Part shown: one piece after another, positions 44,388-51,739 of the stretch
Position numbering within the stretch: position 1 is the stretch's first letter
Layout: every line of letters starts with the position of its first letter
From: Rudanella paleaurantiibacter
Lineage (GTDB): Bacteria > Bacteroidota > Bacteroidia > Cytophagales > Spirosomataceae
Assembly (NCBI RefSeq): GCF_009184635.1
Contig: NZ_WELI01000005.1
Location: forward strand, 124,001 to 188,000
Reading direction: 5' to 3'
DNA length: 64,000 nt
Program-made: the position numbers and the translations under genes
Notes under the pieces: generated by a model
The model's database searches: none
What the model was told of the DNA's origin: nothing
What the model saw: only the letters and a program-made list of their open reading frames with translations

Positions 44388-44446
44388 ACCGAAAGGGAGT
44401 AAGGTCGAGAGCCGGTTACCCCGCTTCGCCCTTACTCCCTTTCGGT
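44388..44446 (-). terminator. Stem downstream of the DinB gene
   Basis: ACCGAAAGGGAGTAAGG (44388-44404) and its exact complement (44430-44446) form a 17-bp stem 12 bp after the DinB stop. The T-run on the minus strand is weak (TTGTTAAT), so termination may be partial. Confidence 0.7.
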
Positions 44447-44458
44447 AATCTTTTACGT

Positions 44459-45040
44459 TCAATAGTAGTCGTCGCCGTCGTAGGTATCGCCATAGCGCGA
44501 ACCAAACTCATCGTCTTCACGGGCAAACCGGCTCGTACCGGCCCCTTTGAACGCAAGCGCTTTTTTCAGAATCGAAATCTGACCTGAGTGGTAGGTATCG
44601 TGATTGACAATGCCGTGCAGCAGGTCGTAATACGTGTAATCGCGGCCGGGCACAATATCTTCCAGAAACTCGTCGTCGTCGCGTTTATCCAGCTCATTGA
44701 TTAGCTCTTCCTGACTCAGGCTCAGCTCCATCTGCAAGGCTTCCCACTCGAAATCATCAATTTTATCAGGAAACTGCCCAAAGTTTTTCTCAGGGGTAAG
44801 AATATCGAAGGTAGCGTCGCCCTGCATTTTTTTCACCGCAAAAATGCGCCAGCTGGTCATGTGAAACACCAGTTCGGCAATGCTGTGGGTATTGGGCGTG
44901 ATGCGCTGCCCGGCCATGTCGGGCGTAATTCCCCGGATTACTTCGGCCAGTGAAGGACCATGCCAGGCTTCCTCACCTTCGTAGGTTGTATTGAGCAGAT
45001 CAATGATCCGTAATAGTTCGTCGTTATTTTGTACTTCCAT
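44459..45040 (-). CDS. DinB family protein
   Basis: A 193-aa four-helix-bundle protein. Metal-binding His candidates lie in HSIAELVFHMTSW and in GIVNHDTYHSGQISILKKAL, the typical DinB/YfiT pattern. The family includes thiol-S-transferases and proteins of unknown function. The last 25 residues are Asp/Gly/Tyr-rich (SRYGDTYDGDDYY) and look disordered. A TAnnTTTG box lies at 45161-45168, giving a leader of about 115 bases. Confidence 0.85.
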   Translation of the reverse strand: MEVQNNDELLRIIDLLNTTYEGEEAWHGPSLAEVIRGITPDMAGQRITPNTHSIAELVFHMTSWRIFAVKKMQGDATFDILTPEKNFGQFPDKIDDFEWEALQMELSLSQEELINELDKRDDDEFLEDIVPGRDYTYYDLLHGIVNHDTYHSGQISILKKALAFKGAGTSRFAREDDEFGSRYGDTYDGDDYY

Positions 45041-45160
45041 TGTTCAGAGTCAGCAACCCGAGACCGTTGGCTGTATGTGTAGCTGGTGTGCACCGGCTAC
45101 ATCGGTTCGGTTGCATTCATGGTAAAGCCCGCTGCCGTGCGGTACTGTTGATTTGTGCTG

Positions 45161-45168
45161 CAAAGGTA
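45161..45168 (-). promoter_or_regulatory. -7 box for the DinB gene
   Basis: The minus strand reads TACCTTTG, a full TAnnTTTG match. A TTTG at 45193-45196 is a possible -33 element, but the 24-bp spacer is longer than usual. Confidence 0.5.
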
Positions 45169-45235
45169 AGCCATTATTTGTGCGTTGCCGTACAAATACG
45201 ACGAAACGAGTGGTAACGCCTGCAATTAGACCCGG

Positions 45236-46093
45236 TTAGGCAAGCTTTTCTTTCAAAAACTTCACCGTCCGGTCCCAGGCCAGTTTGGCGGCCGCTTCGT
45301 TGTATCGAGTAGGTGCCGTATCGTTGTGAAACGCGTGCTGGGCTCCTTCGTAGACATACAATTCATAAGGGACCCCGGCTTTTTTCAGGGCCTCTTCGTA
45401 CGCCGGAATACCGGCATTGATGCGCTCATCGAGCCCGCCATAATGCAGCTGGATAGCCGCTTTGATCTTAGGCACATCGGCCGTTTCGGGCTGCCGACCG
45501 TAGAACGGAACAGCTGCTTTCAAGTCGGGCGCATGGATCGCCAGTTGGTTCGACATGGCCCCGCCCCAGCAAAAGCCCACACAACCGACCTTTCCGGTAC
45601 TGGCCGGGGCTTTTTTCAGATACTCTACCGCTTTCACAAAGTTGTTGCGGGTTTGGGTTGCATCGAGTTTCCCGAAAAGCTCACGCATCTGAGCCTCATC
45701 GGTCGGGGTACCGCCCGCGGCCGAAAGGGCGTCGGGCGCCAAAGCCACAAATCCCGCAAGAGCTACCCGGCGGGCTACATCCTCGATATGTGGGTTAAGC
45801 CCCCGGTTTTCGTGAATCACTACAACGGCGGGGTACTTACCGGGGGCCTTGGGCCGCGCCAGATACCCTTTCATGGTCATGTTATCGCCGGGGTATTCGA
45901 TGCGTTCGGTAACGAGCCGGTCGTCGGCATCGGGCACCGTAGCGGCTTTGGCGTAGTTGATTTCGAGCAAAGGCAAAATCGCCAGAGCCGCGCTCATGCT
46001 ACCAGTCAGGTTAGCCAAACGTTTGAGAAAATCGTCGCGCTTGAGAGGCTTGTGCGTGTACTCGTCGAATAGGTTGATAATGCGCTGATCCAT
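45236..46093 (-). CDS. Dienelactone hydrolase family protein
   Basis: A 285-aa alpha/beta hydrolase. The nucleophile is a Cys in VGCVGFCWGGAMSN, as in dienelactone hydrolases. HENRG (Glu), a later Asp in GLDERINAG, and His in EGAQHAFHND complete the site. The first 45 residues (KRDDFLKRLANLTGSMSAAL) form an N-terminal helix resembling a weak export signal, so the location is uncertain. The ATG at 46093 is preferred over the longer frame. The substrate is unknown; many family members act on other esters or lactones. Confidence 0.85.
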   Translation of the reverse strand: MDQRIINLFDEYTHKPLKRDDFLKRLANLTGSMSAALAILPLLEINYAKAATVPDADDRLVTERIEYPGDNMTMKGYLARPKAPGKYPAVVVIHENRGLNPHIEDVARRVALAGFVALAPDALSAAGGTPTDEAQMRELFGKLDATQTRNNFVKAVEYLKKAPASTGKVGCVGFCWGGAMSNQLAIHAPDLKAAVPFYGRQPETADVPKIKAAIQLHYGGLDERINAGIPAYEEALKKAGVPYELYVYEGAQHAFHNDTAPTRYNEAAAKLAWDRTVKFLKEKLA

Positions 46094-46273
46094 AGTGATG
46101 GCGATTGCAGAGTTTGTAGAATTCAAATCACCAACATGGCCCAATCTACTTTAGTTTTTAGGGAGCGTACCTGGGCAGTGAGGCCACTCCTCCAACAACC
46201 TATCGGCTTCTGCTCTTTTCGCCGACAGAAATAGGGGCACTGGCCTTTCGGAGAACGATAACCTAACAATTCC

Positions 46274-46305
46274 TTGCAACCCTGTTCGACTGGGTTTTAC
46301 CTTTG
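46274..46305 (+). promoter_or_regulatory. Promoter of fumC
   Basis: TTG (46274-46276) and TACCTTTG (46298-46305) match the Bacteroidota -33 and -7 elements, with a 21-bp spacer. Transcription from here would place the whole palindrome R7 in the fumC leader. Confidence 0.65.
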
Positions 46306-46306
46306 C

Positions 46307-46401
46307 AATGAGTGAATAAGCGAATGAGTGAATGAGTGACTGGTTGTAGTAACCACACTCCTTTTCATTCGCTCTTTCGCTCATTCACTAATTCGCTCAT
46401 T
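46307..46401 (+). repeat. Palindrome R7 in the fumC leader, GAGTGA-type words
   Basis: Left arm about 46307-46338 (AATGAGTGAATAAGCGAATG onward) and right arm about 46366-46401 are complementary over about 32 positions with two true mismatches. The other differences are T against G, which are U-G pairs in the plus-strand RNA only. The right arm ends 5 bp before the fumC ATG. Confidence 0.7.
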
Positions 46402-46406
46402 TAGTA

Positions 46407-47807
46407 ATGGAATTCCGTATCGAAAAAGACACCATGGGTCAGGTGCAGGTGCCGGCCAATGTGTACTGGGGCGCACAGACCCAACGCTCTATCGAAAACT
46501 TCAAAATCGCTCAGGATATCAATAAAATGCCCCGTGAGATTATCCGGGCGTTTGCATATCTAAAAAAAGCGGCTGCCCTGACTAACCTCGATGCGGGCGT
46601 GCTGCCCCAGGAGAAATCAGACCTGATTGGCCGCGTATGCGACGAGATTCTGGAGGGTAAGCTCGATGATCAGTTTCCGCTTGTGGTGTGGCAAACGGGT
46701 TCGGGCACGCAGTCGAACATGAACGTGAACGAGGTAGTTGCGTACCGCGCGCACGTCCTGAACGGCGGTCAATTGACCGACGAGAAGAAGGTGCTGCATC
46801 CCAACGACGACGTGAATAAGTCTCAGTCGTCGAACGATACCTTCCCGACGGCTATGCACATTGCGGCCTACAAGATTCTGATGGAGGTGACGATTCCGGG
46901 CATCGAGAAACTGCGCAACACGCTCGACGCCAAGGCGAAGGAGTTTATGCACGTCGTGAAAATCGGTCGGACGCACTTCATGGATGCGACCCCTTTGACC
47001 GTTGGTCAGGAGTTTTCAGGCTATGTATCGCAACTCGACCACGGTCTACGTGCCATTCGTAATACCCTGGCGCACCTGAGCGAGCTGGCGCTGGGTGGCA
47101 CGGCTGTGGGTACGGGTATCAACACCCCGCCCAACTACGCAGAAAACGTAGCCAAGCACATTGCGAACCTGACCGGACTCCCGTTCATCACGGCCGAGAA
47201 CAAGTTTGAAGCGCTGGCTGCCCACGATGCCATTGTGGAAGCCCACGGTGCCCTCAAAACAGTAGCCGCAGCTCTGATGAAGATTGGCAACGATATTCGG
47301 ATGCTGTCGTCGGGGCCACGTGCGGGTATCGGCGAACTGTTTATCCCTGATAATGAGCCGGGCAGCTCAATCATGCCGGGTAAGGTAAACCCAACGCAGT
47401 GTGAGGCCATGACCATGGTGGCGGCTCAGGTAATGGGCAACGACGTAGCCATTAATATTGGCGGTATGACGGGCCACTTCGAGCTGAACGTGTTCAAGCC
47501 GGTGATGATTTACAACTTCCTGCACTCGGCCCGCCTGATTGGCGATGTGTGCGTGTCGTTCAACGACAAGTGCGCCGAAGGTATCCGGCCGATTGAAGAA
47601 AACATCACGAAGCACGTGAACAACTCGCTCATGCTCGTGACTGCGCTGAACACCAAGATTGGCTACTATAAAGCCGCCGAAATTGCCCAGACGGCCCACA
47701 AAAACGGCTCAACCCTGAAAGAAACGGCCGTCCAACTGGGCTACCTCACCCCCGAAGAATTCGATCAGTGGGTGGTGCCCGGCGACATGGTTGGAGAGAT
47801 TAAGTAA
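46407..47807 (+). CDS. fumC: Fumarate hydratase, class II
   Basis: A 466-aa iron-independent fumarase of the citric acid cycle. Conserved stretches: [22 protein letters not shown] near the start (read as [16 protein letters not shown]), [30 protein letters not shown], and the family signature [16 protein letters not shown]. The TS-type catalytic Ser is in that signature loop. It has its own promoter and a palindrome in the leader, and ends at a strong two-way terminator. Confidence 0.97.
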   Translation: MEFRIEKDTMGQVQVPANVYWGAQTQRSIENFKIAQDINKMPREIIRAFAYLKKAAALTNLDAGVLPQEKSDLIGRVCDEILEGKLDDQFPLVVWQTGSGTQSNMNVNEVVAYRAHVLNGGQLTDEKKVLHPNDDVNKSQSSNDTFPTAMHIAAYKILMEVTIPGIEKLRNTLDAKAKEFMHVVKIGRTHFMDATPLTVGQEFSGYVSQLDHGLRAIRNTLAHLSELALGGTAVGTGINTPPNYAENVAKHIANLTGLPFITAENKFEALAAHDAIVEAHGALKTVAAALMKIGNDIRMLSSGPRAGIGELFIPDNEPGSSIMPGKVNPTQCEAMTMVAAQVMGNDVAINIGGMTGHFELNVFKPVMIYNFLHSARLIGDVCVSFNDKCAEGIRPIEENITKHVNNSLMLVTALNTKIGYYKAAEIAQTAHKNGSTLKETAVQLGYLTPEEFDQWVVPGDMVGEIK

Positions 47808-47824
47808 GCAATCGAACCAAATTC

Positions 47825-47880
47825 AGCATAAATACAAACGGCCCCGGTCTGTCAGGATCGGGGCCGTTTGTATTTATGCT
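47825..47880. terminator. Two-way terminator between fumC and the esterase gene
   Basis: A perfect stem of about 22 bp (AGCATAAATACAAACGGCCC onward and its complement) encloses a 12-base loop. The outer part is A/T-rich and the core GC-rich, so it can work in both directions between the two convergent genes. Confidence 0.92.
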
Positions 47881-47884
47881 CATT

Positions 47885-48748
47885 TCAACGCTGATGAAAC
47901 GAATCCGTGATGAACGACAGCACCGTGGGTAGGGCCGTGCGCCAGTAGGTCCAGGTGTGGCCCCCGTCGCGAATCCGAAACTCGTGCGGAATCTCCTTTT
48001 TACGCATAGCAATGTGCAGCAGAGAGTTCATCTCGAACAGAAAATCATCGTCGCCACAATCAATGTACCAACGAACGGCCTTCTTCTGATCTTCGGGCAT
48101 ATTGTTGACCAGAACCACGGCGTTCTGCGTTTCGTAATACCGCTTGACTTCCTCAGGCGTAGCGTCGGGGATGGTGCGTTTGAGCCGGACCTCAGCATCG
48201 GCTATATCGACCGGGCCGGCCGAGGCACTGAGTGCACAGGCCGACGAAAACAGCTCCGGGTGACGCAATGTGTACATTAAGGTTCCGCCCCCGCCCATCG
48301 ATAGGCCCGCAATGGCCCGGAACCGCTTTTCGGGCTTAATCCGGTACGTTTTCTCAATGAACGGCATAAACTCGCTGAAGAAAAAGTCCTCGTACCGCCA
48401 CTTGCCCCGTACATCGTTGAAGTAACCCCGCACACCTGTATTGGCATCGGGCATCACAATAATCATCGGCGTAGCAGACCCATCGGCAATAGCCTTGTCG
48501 GCAATATGTTTTACCTCACCGAACTGCACCCAGCCGGTTTGGTCATCGCCACCGCCATGCAACAGGTATAGCACGGGGTAACTGCGGTCAGAGGTTTCGT
48601 AATCGGCGGGCAGGTAGATAGCGTATTTTCGGTCGCTGCTCAGAATTTTGCTCCGTAGCGTCAGGTTCTCCTGCACTTTGCTCGTTTGCGCCCAGGCCAA
48701 CGGCCCAACTAAACAAAGCAACAAAAGGCCGGTAATCGTTTTTTTCAT
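47885..48748 (-). CDS. Secreted esterase (esterase D/feruloyl esterase-like)
   Basis: A 287-aa exported alpha/beta hydrolase. Signal peptide at residues 1-21 (LLLLCLVGPLAWAQ). The fold is of the XynZ/FrsA-like esterase type: PVLYLLHGGGDDQTGW, IVMPDANTGVRGY, the nucleophile Ser in AIAGLSMGGGG, and the His in RDGGHTWTYW. Such enzymes release ferulic or acetyl groups from plant polysaccharides. The ATG at 48748 starts the signal peptide. It ends at a two-way terminator shared with fumC. Confidence 0.87.
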   Translation of the reverse strand: MKKTITGLLLLCLVGPLAWAQTSKVQENLTLRSKILSSDRKYAIYLPADYETSDRSYPVLYLLHGGGDDQTGWVQFGEVKHIADKAIADGSATPMIIVMPDANTGVRGYFNDVRGKWRYEDFFFSEFMPFIEKTYRIKPEKRFRAIAGLSMGGGGTLMYTLRHPELFSSACALSASAGPVDIADAEVRLKRTIPDATPEEVKRYYETQNAVVLVNNMPEDQKKAVRWYIDCGDDDFLFEMNSLLHIAMRKKEIPHEFRIRDGGHTWTYWRTALPTVLSFITDSFHQR

Positions 48749-48883
48749 CTTCGCGTTTTGGGGTTTAGTAGTAAGCGCCATGACGGCCATCACTTTGCGT
48801 AAAACCCACCCGTCAGAACGACCTACTCAGTACGGACATTCATTTCGGGCTGCCCGTTTTGCAAACCCCTGATGCACAAAAAA

Positions 48884-48940
48884 ACCAACCTGCTGGTAAA
48901 CAGGCTTAACGACATTGAAGCCTATCTACCAGCAGGTTGG
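48884..48940 (-). terminator. Intrinsic terminator of the GMC gene
   Basis: CCAACCTGCTGGTA and its complement form a 14-bp outer stem, with an inner AGGCTT/AAGCCT stem. On the minus strand TTTTTTTT follows. It begins 26 bp after the GMC stop. Confidence 0.92.
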
Positions 48941-48965
48941 CACTTGAAACCGTTACAGCAACGGC

Positions 48966-50684
48966 TTACAGGTTTTTCTTTTTCATTTCACCCACCGCGT
49001 AATTAGCGGCCCGGGCTGTAATCGCCATGAATGTGAGCGACGGATTCTGGGTCGACGTCGAAGTCATGCAGGCTCCGTCGGTAACAAACACGTTTTTGCA
49101 GTTATGAAACTGATTCCACTTGTTTAGCAGCGACGTTTTAGGGTCGTTACCCATGCGTACCCCGCCCATTTCGTGAATATCGAGGCCCGGTGCCTTATCG
49201 GGTTTGTCGTGCGTCTGGATGTTCGTGAAGCCCGATACCGTCAGCATTTCGGTCATCTGCTCGTGAAAATCCTTAATCATCTTCTCGTCATTGTCGTCAT
49301 AAGCTACCGACACGCGCAACTGCGGGATGCCCCAGGGGTCGGTCAGGGTTGAGTCGAGGGCCACATAGTTGGTTTCTTTCGGGATGGTTTCGCCCATCAT
49401 GTGCGAGCCCACCCGCCAGTTGCCGTACTTAGTTTGCATCAGGTTCGCTTTCAGGCTCTCACCCATACCGGCCGTATCCACGTTCGTCATGCGGCTACCG
49501 CTGAAACCGGCCGCATAGCCCCGCAAAAAGTCGGTTTCCTGCTTAAATACGTTGCGGAAACGCGGAATGTAGCTGCCGTTGGGCCGGATTCCCTCCGTGA
49601 TCGTGTCCTGGAATCCTTCGTACTCCGCCGAAATGGTCGTCCGGAAATTGTGGAACGCCATGTATTTACCCAATAACCCGTTGTCATTGCCCAGCCCGTT
49701 CGGAAAGCGGCTCGACTTTGAATTGAGCAGAATCAGGTTGGAGTTGAGGCAAGCTGCATTCACAAAAATGACGCGGGCGTAATACTCGGTCATCTGCTTG
49801 GTGTTGGCGTCGATCACCCGCACGCCTGATGCTTTGCCCTTTTTCTCGTCATAAATAATCGAGTGTACCACCGAATCGGGCCGGAGGGTCATCTTACCCG
49901 TTTTGGCCGCCCAGGGCAATGTAGACGAGTTACTGCTGAAATAACCGCCGTAGGGGCAACCCCGCTGGCAGATCGACCGGTTCTGGCACTGCCCCCGCCC
50001 CTGCTGGTAATGAATGGGTTGCGGCTTTGTGAGGTGCGCGCAACGACCAATAATAACCGGGCGGGTATTGTTGTAATGCTTCGCCATTTGCTGGCTAAAG
50101 TGCTTCTCAACGCACGACTGCTCGTGCGGGGGCAGAAACTCGCCATCGGGCAGTTGCGGCAGGCCATCTTTATTGCCCGAAATACCTGCAAATTTCTCTA
50201 CGTGGCTGTACCAGGGCGCAATGTCTTTATAACGGATGGGCCAGTCGACAGCGAAGCCATCGCGGGCGGGCCCTTCAAAATCGAAGTCGGACCAGCGCTG
50301 GGTTCCGCGCGCCCACATGAGCGACTTACCGCCTACCTGATAGCCCCGAATCCAGTCGAACGGCTTCTCCTGAATGTAGGGGTGCTCGGCATCTTTGACA
50401 AAGAAATGGCTGGCATCTTCGCGGTTGGCGTAGCACCGGCTGGCAATCGGGTTGGCGTCGATATACTCCTTGGTCAGTTGTCCGTTGTGCGGAAACTCCC
50501 AGGGTTGCATCATGGTGGTTGGGTAATCGGTAATGTGCCGAACATCGCGGCCACGCTCCAGCACCAGCGTGCGCAGACCGGCACCGGTCAGTTCTTTGGC
50601 GGCCCAGCCTCCGCTAATACCCGACCCCACCACAATAGCGTCGAACGTACGCTCTTTAACCGAATCTATATTGAGAAATGACAT
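48966..50684 (-). CDS. GMC family oxidoreductase, probable glycoside 3-dehydrogenase large subunit
   Basis: A 572-aa FAD enzyme. N-terminal FAD motif FDAIVVGSGISGGWAAKEL; ATG motif-like region GGKSLMWARGTQ; iron-sulphur-like Cys spacing in GQCQNRSICQRGCPYGGYF; C-terminal signature HEMGGVRMGNDP and VFVTDGACMTSTSTQNPSL. No signal peptide; the small subunit supplies a Tat signal. The closest known type is gluconate 2-dehydrogenase or LacC-like glucoside 3-dehydrogenase, whose small subunit is the type found next to it. A cytochrome c partner is not seen. Confidence 0.88.
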   Translation of the reverse strand: MSFLNIDSVKERTFDAIVVGSGISGGWAAKELTGAGLRTLVLERGRDVRHITDYPTTMMQPWEFPHNGQLTKEYIDANPIASRCYANREDASHFFVKDAEHPYIQEKPFDWIRGYQVGGKSLMWARGTQRWSDFDFEGPARDGFAVDWPIRYKDIAPWYSHVEKFAGISGNKDGLPQLPDGEFLPPHEQSCVEKHFSQQMAKHYNNTRPVIIGRCAHLTKPQPIHYQQGRGQCQNRSICQRGCPYGGYFSSNSSTLPWAAKTGKMTLRPDSVVHSIIYDEKKGKASGVRVIDANTKQMTEYYARVIFVNAACLNSNLILLNSKSSRFPNGLGNDNGLLGKYMAFHNFRTTISAEYEGFQDTITEGIRPNGSYIPRFRNVFKQETDFLRGYAAGFSGSRMTNVDTAGMGESLKANLMQTKYGNWRVGSHMMGETIPKETNYVALDSTLTDPWGIPQLRVSVAYDDNDEKMIKDFHEQMTEMLTVSGFTNIQTHDKPDKAPGLDIHEMGGVRMGNDPKTSLLNKWNQFHNCKNVFVTDGACMTSTSTQNPSLTFMAITARAANYAVGEMKKKNL

Positions 50685-50816
50685 GTCACAAAGTGAATTG
50701 ATATGTATAGATTGAAGAATAGCCAGATTAATCGACGGTAGACGTTAGCTTGTAGACGCATCTGCACAGTCAATGCCCAGTATCAAACGTCCAGTGGCTA
50801 TCAGTCTGACCAATAG

Positions 50817-51335
50817 CTAGCTTTTCAGGGTAACGCAACCATGATAAAAGCCTGGTGCCATGTTGAATTTTAACTGGTTGACCATGTAATACTCCGAGTT
50901 ACGAAACCCCTGAATAGTAAGCCCTTTGACCAGGTTCACAAACTGTTTGGCGGTTGGGTCAGTCGAGTTGGCCATTTGCGTAAGCACCTCGAGCCGTTGC
51001 GTCGGGTCACCATTCACAAAGGGTTTTGAGAAAGCCTGCTGCGCCACCTGATCCACCAAAACAAGCCCTTGCTTGAGCGTATTTTTGGCCGCTTCGCCAT
51101 AGCAATCCTGAATCATGCGCTGCACAAACTGATCGACTTTGAGCGACTTGGCCCCCGGCGTAGTGGTTTCCGGAATAATAGTTTCCGTAATCTCGGCCAG
51201 GAGCGCATCATTGGTAACAGACAATAAAGACGAGGTCCCGATCGATTCGGGAGTCCAGCCAGAAGCCCAGGCAGGCAAATTCATAAGCCCACCGACAGCC
51301 AGTGCGACATGTTTTAGGGCAGAACGTCGTTGCAT
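50817..51335 (-). CDS. Gluconate 2-dehydrogenase subunit 3 family protein (GMC small subunit)
   Basis: A 172-aa protein with a twin-arginine-type signal (QRRSALKHVALAVGGLMN) that carries the complex to the periplasm. The mature part has the family core LLAEITETIIPETTTPGAK, FVQRMIQDCY and YYMVNQLKFNMAPGF. It lies 132 bp upstream of the GMC gene on the same strand. In Caulobacter-type LacA/LacC and gluconate dehydrogenases, the small subunit is needed for export and activity of the large one. Confidence 0.88.
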   Translation of the reverse strand: MQRRSALKHVALAVGGLMNLPAWASGWTPESIGTSSLLSVTNDALLAEITETIIPETTTPGAKSLKVDQFVQRMIQDCYGEAAKNTLKQGLVLVDQVAQQAFSKPFVNGDPTQRLEVLTQMANSTDPTAKQFVNLVKGLTIQGFRNSEYYMVNQLKFNMAPGFYHGCVTLKS

Positions 51336-51739
51336 AGAGGGAATTTGTGTTAAGTACTCGGGATAGAAAGCTGCGATTTACCTTCTTTATTTATCAGGGT
51401 ATTGGCCTGAAACTGGAAATTTACACAAAATAAAGTCGGCAAATGCAAAAAAGTAACCAATATGTAAAACGCAAACAAATCGGGTTTCTAACCAGTTAGG
51501 CCGCGAATTAGCCTATTGACTTAACGCAAAAACGCTCCCCATTGCATTTATCAAACCACAAGCCCTTATTTGTCAATCCATTAACATAGCGCAAACGACT
51601 TCATTCTGCCTTGGGCTCTCAATTGGTAAGAAGCCATCCACTTGCTCTGTTCTGCTCTCCGACAAAACAAAACCCCGCCCGACAACCATCATTCGTTTGT
51701 CAAGCGGGGCGACGTATTTACGCTAATGGTTTCGGGATC
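51336..51739. other. AT-richer intergenic region, 404 bp
   Basis: Between the GMC small-subunit start and the DUF6909 stop. It is richer in A and T than the neighbouring genes. It holds the terminator at 51668-51710. No RNA gene, palindromic repeat or clear TAnnTTTG box was seen. Confidence 0.5.
51668..51710 (-). terminator. Intrinsic terminator of the DUF6909 gene
   Basis: CCCCGC/GCGGGG and ACAA/TTGT form an interrupted stem; on the minus strand TTTTGTTTT follows. It begins 30 bp after the gene's stop. Confidence 0.85.

Larger units (their letters stand above)
44179..44458. other. Intergenic region with palindrome R6 and a terminator
   Basis: Between the EVE gene start and the DinB gene stop. 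It holds the AATG-type palindrome at 44205-44281 and the strong stem at 44388-44446. No RNA gene or other open frame of note was seen. Confidence 0.6.
46094..46406. other. Divergent intergenic region with fumC promoter and palindrome R7
   Basis: A 313-bp region between divergent genes. It contains a Bacteroidota-type promoter for fumC and the GAGTGA-type palindrome in the fumC leader. No RNA gene was seen. Confidence 0.6.

Noticed and set aside
46151-46384. 77-codon open frame on the minus strand between divergent genes
   Set aside because: It runs through the palindrome R7 and the fumC promoter, and its N-terminus is just the repeat word translated (SERANEKE).
22058-46401. Palindromes R1-R7 as CRISPR arrays or insertion-sequence ends
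   Set aside because: There are no regularly spaced repeats with unique spacers, no cas genes, and no transposase or target duplications.
49863-50681. 272-codon open frame on the plus strand
   Set aside because: It is fully antisense to the GMC oxidoreductase gene, which has clear motifs.
51336-51739. Possible RNA gene in the AT-richer gap
   Set aside because: No cloverleaf, no long stem other than the terminator, and no promoter box was found.
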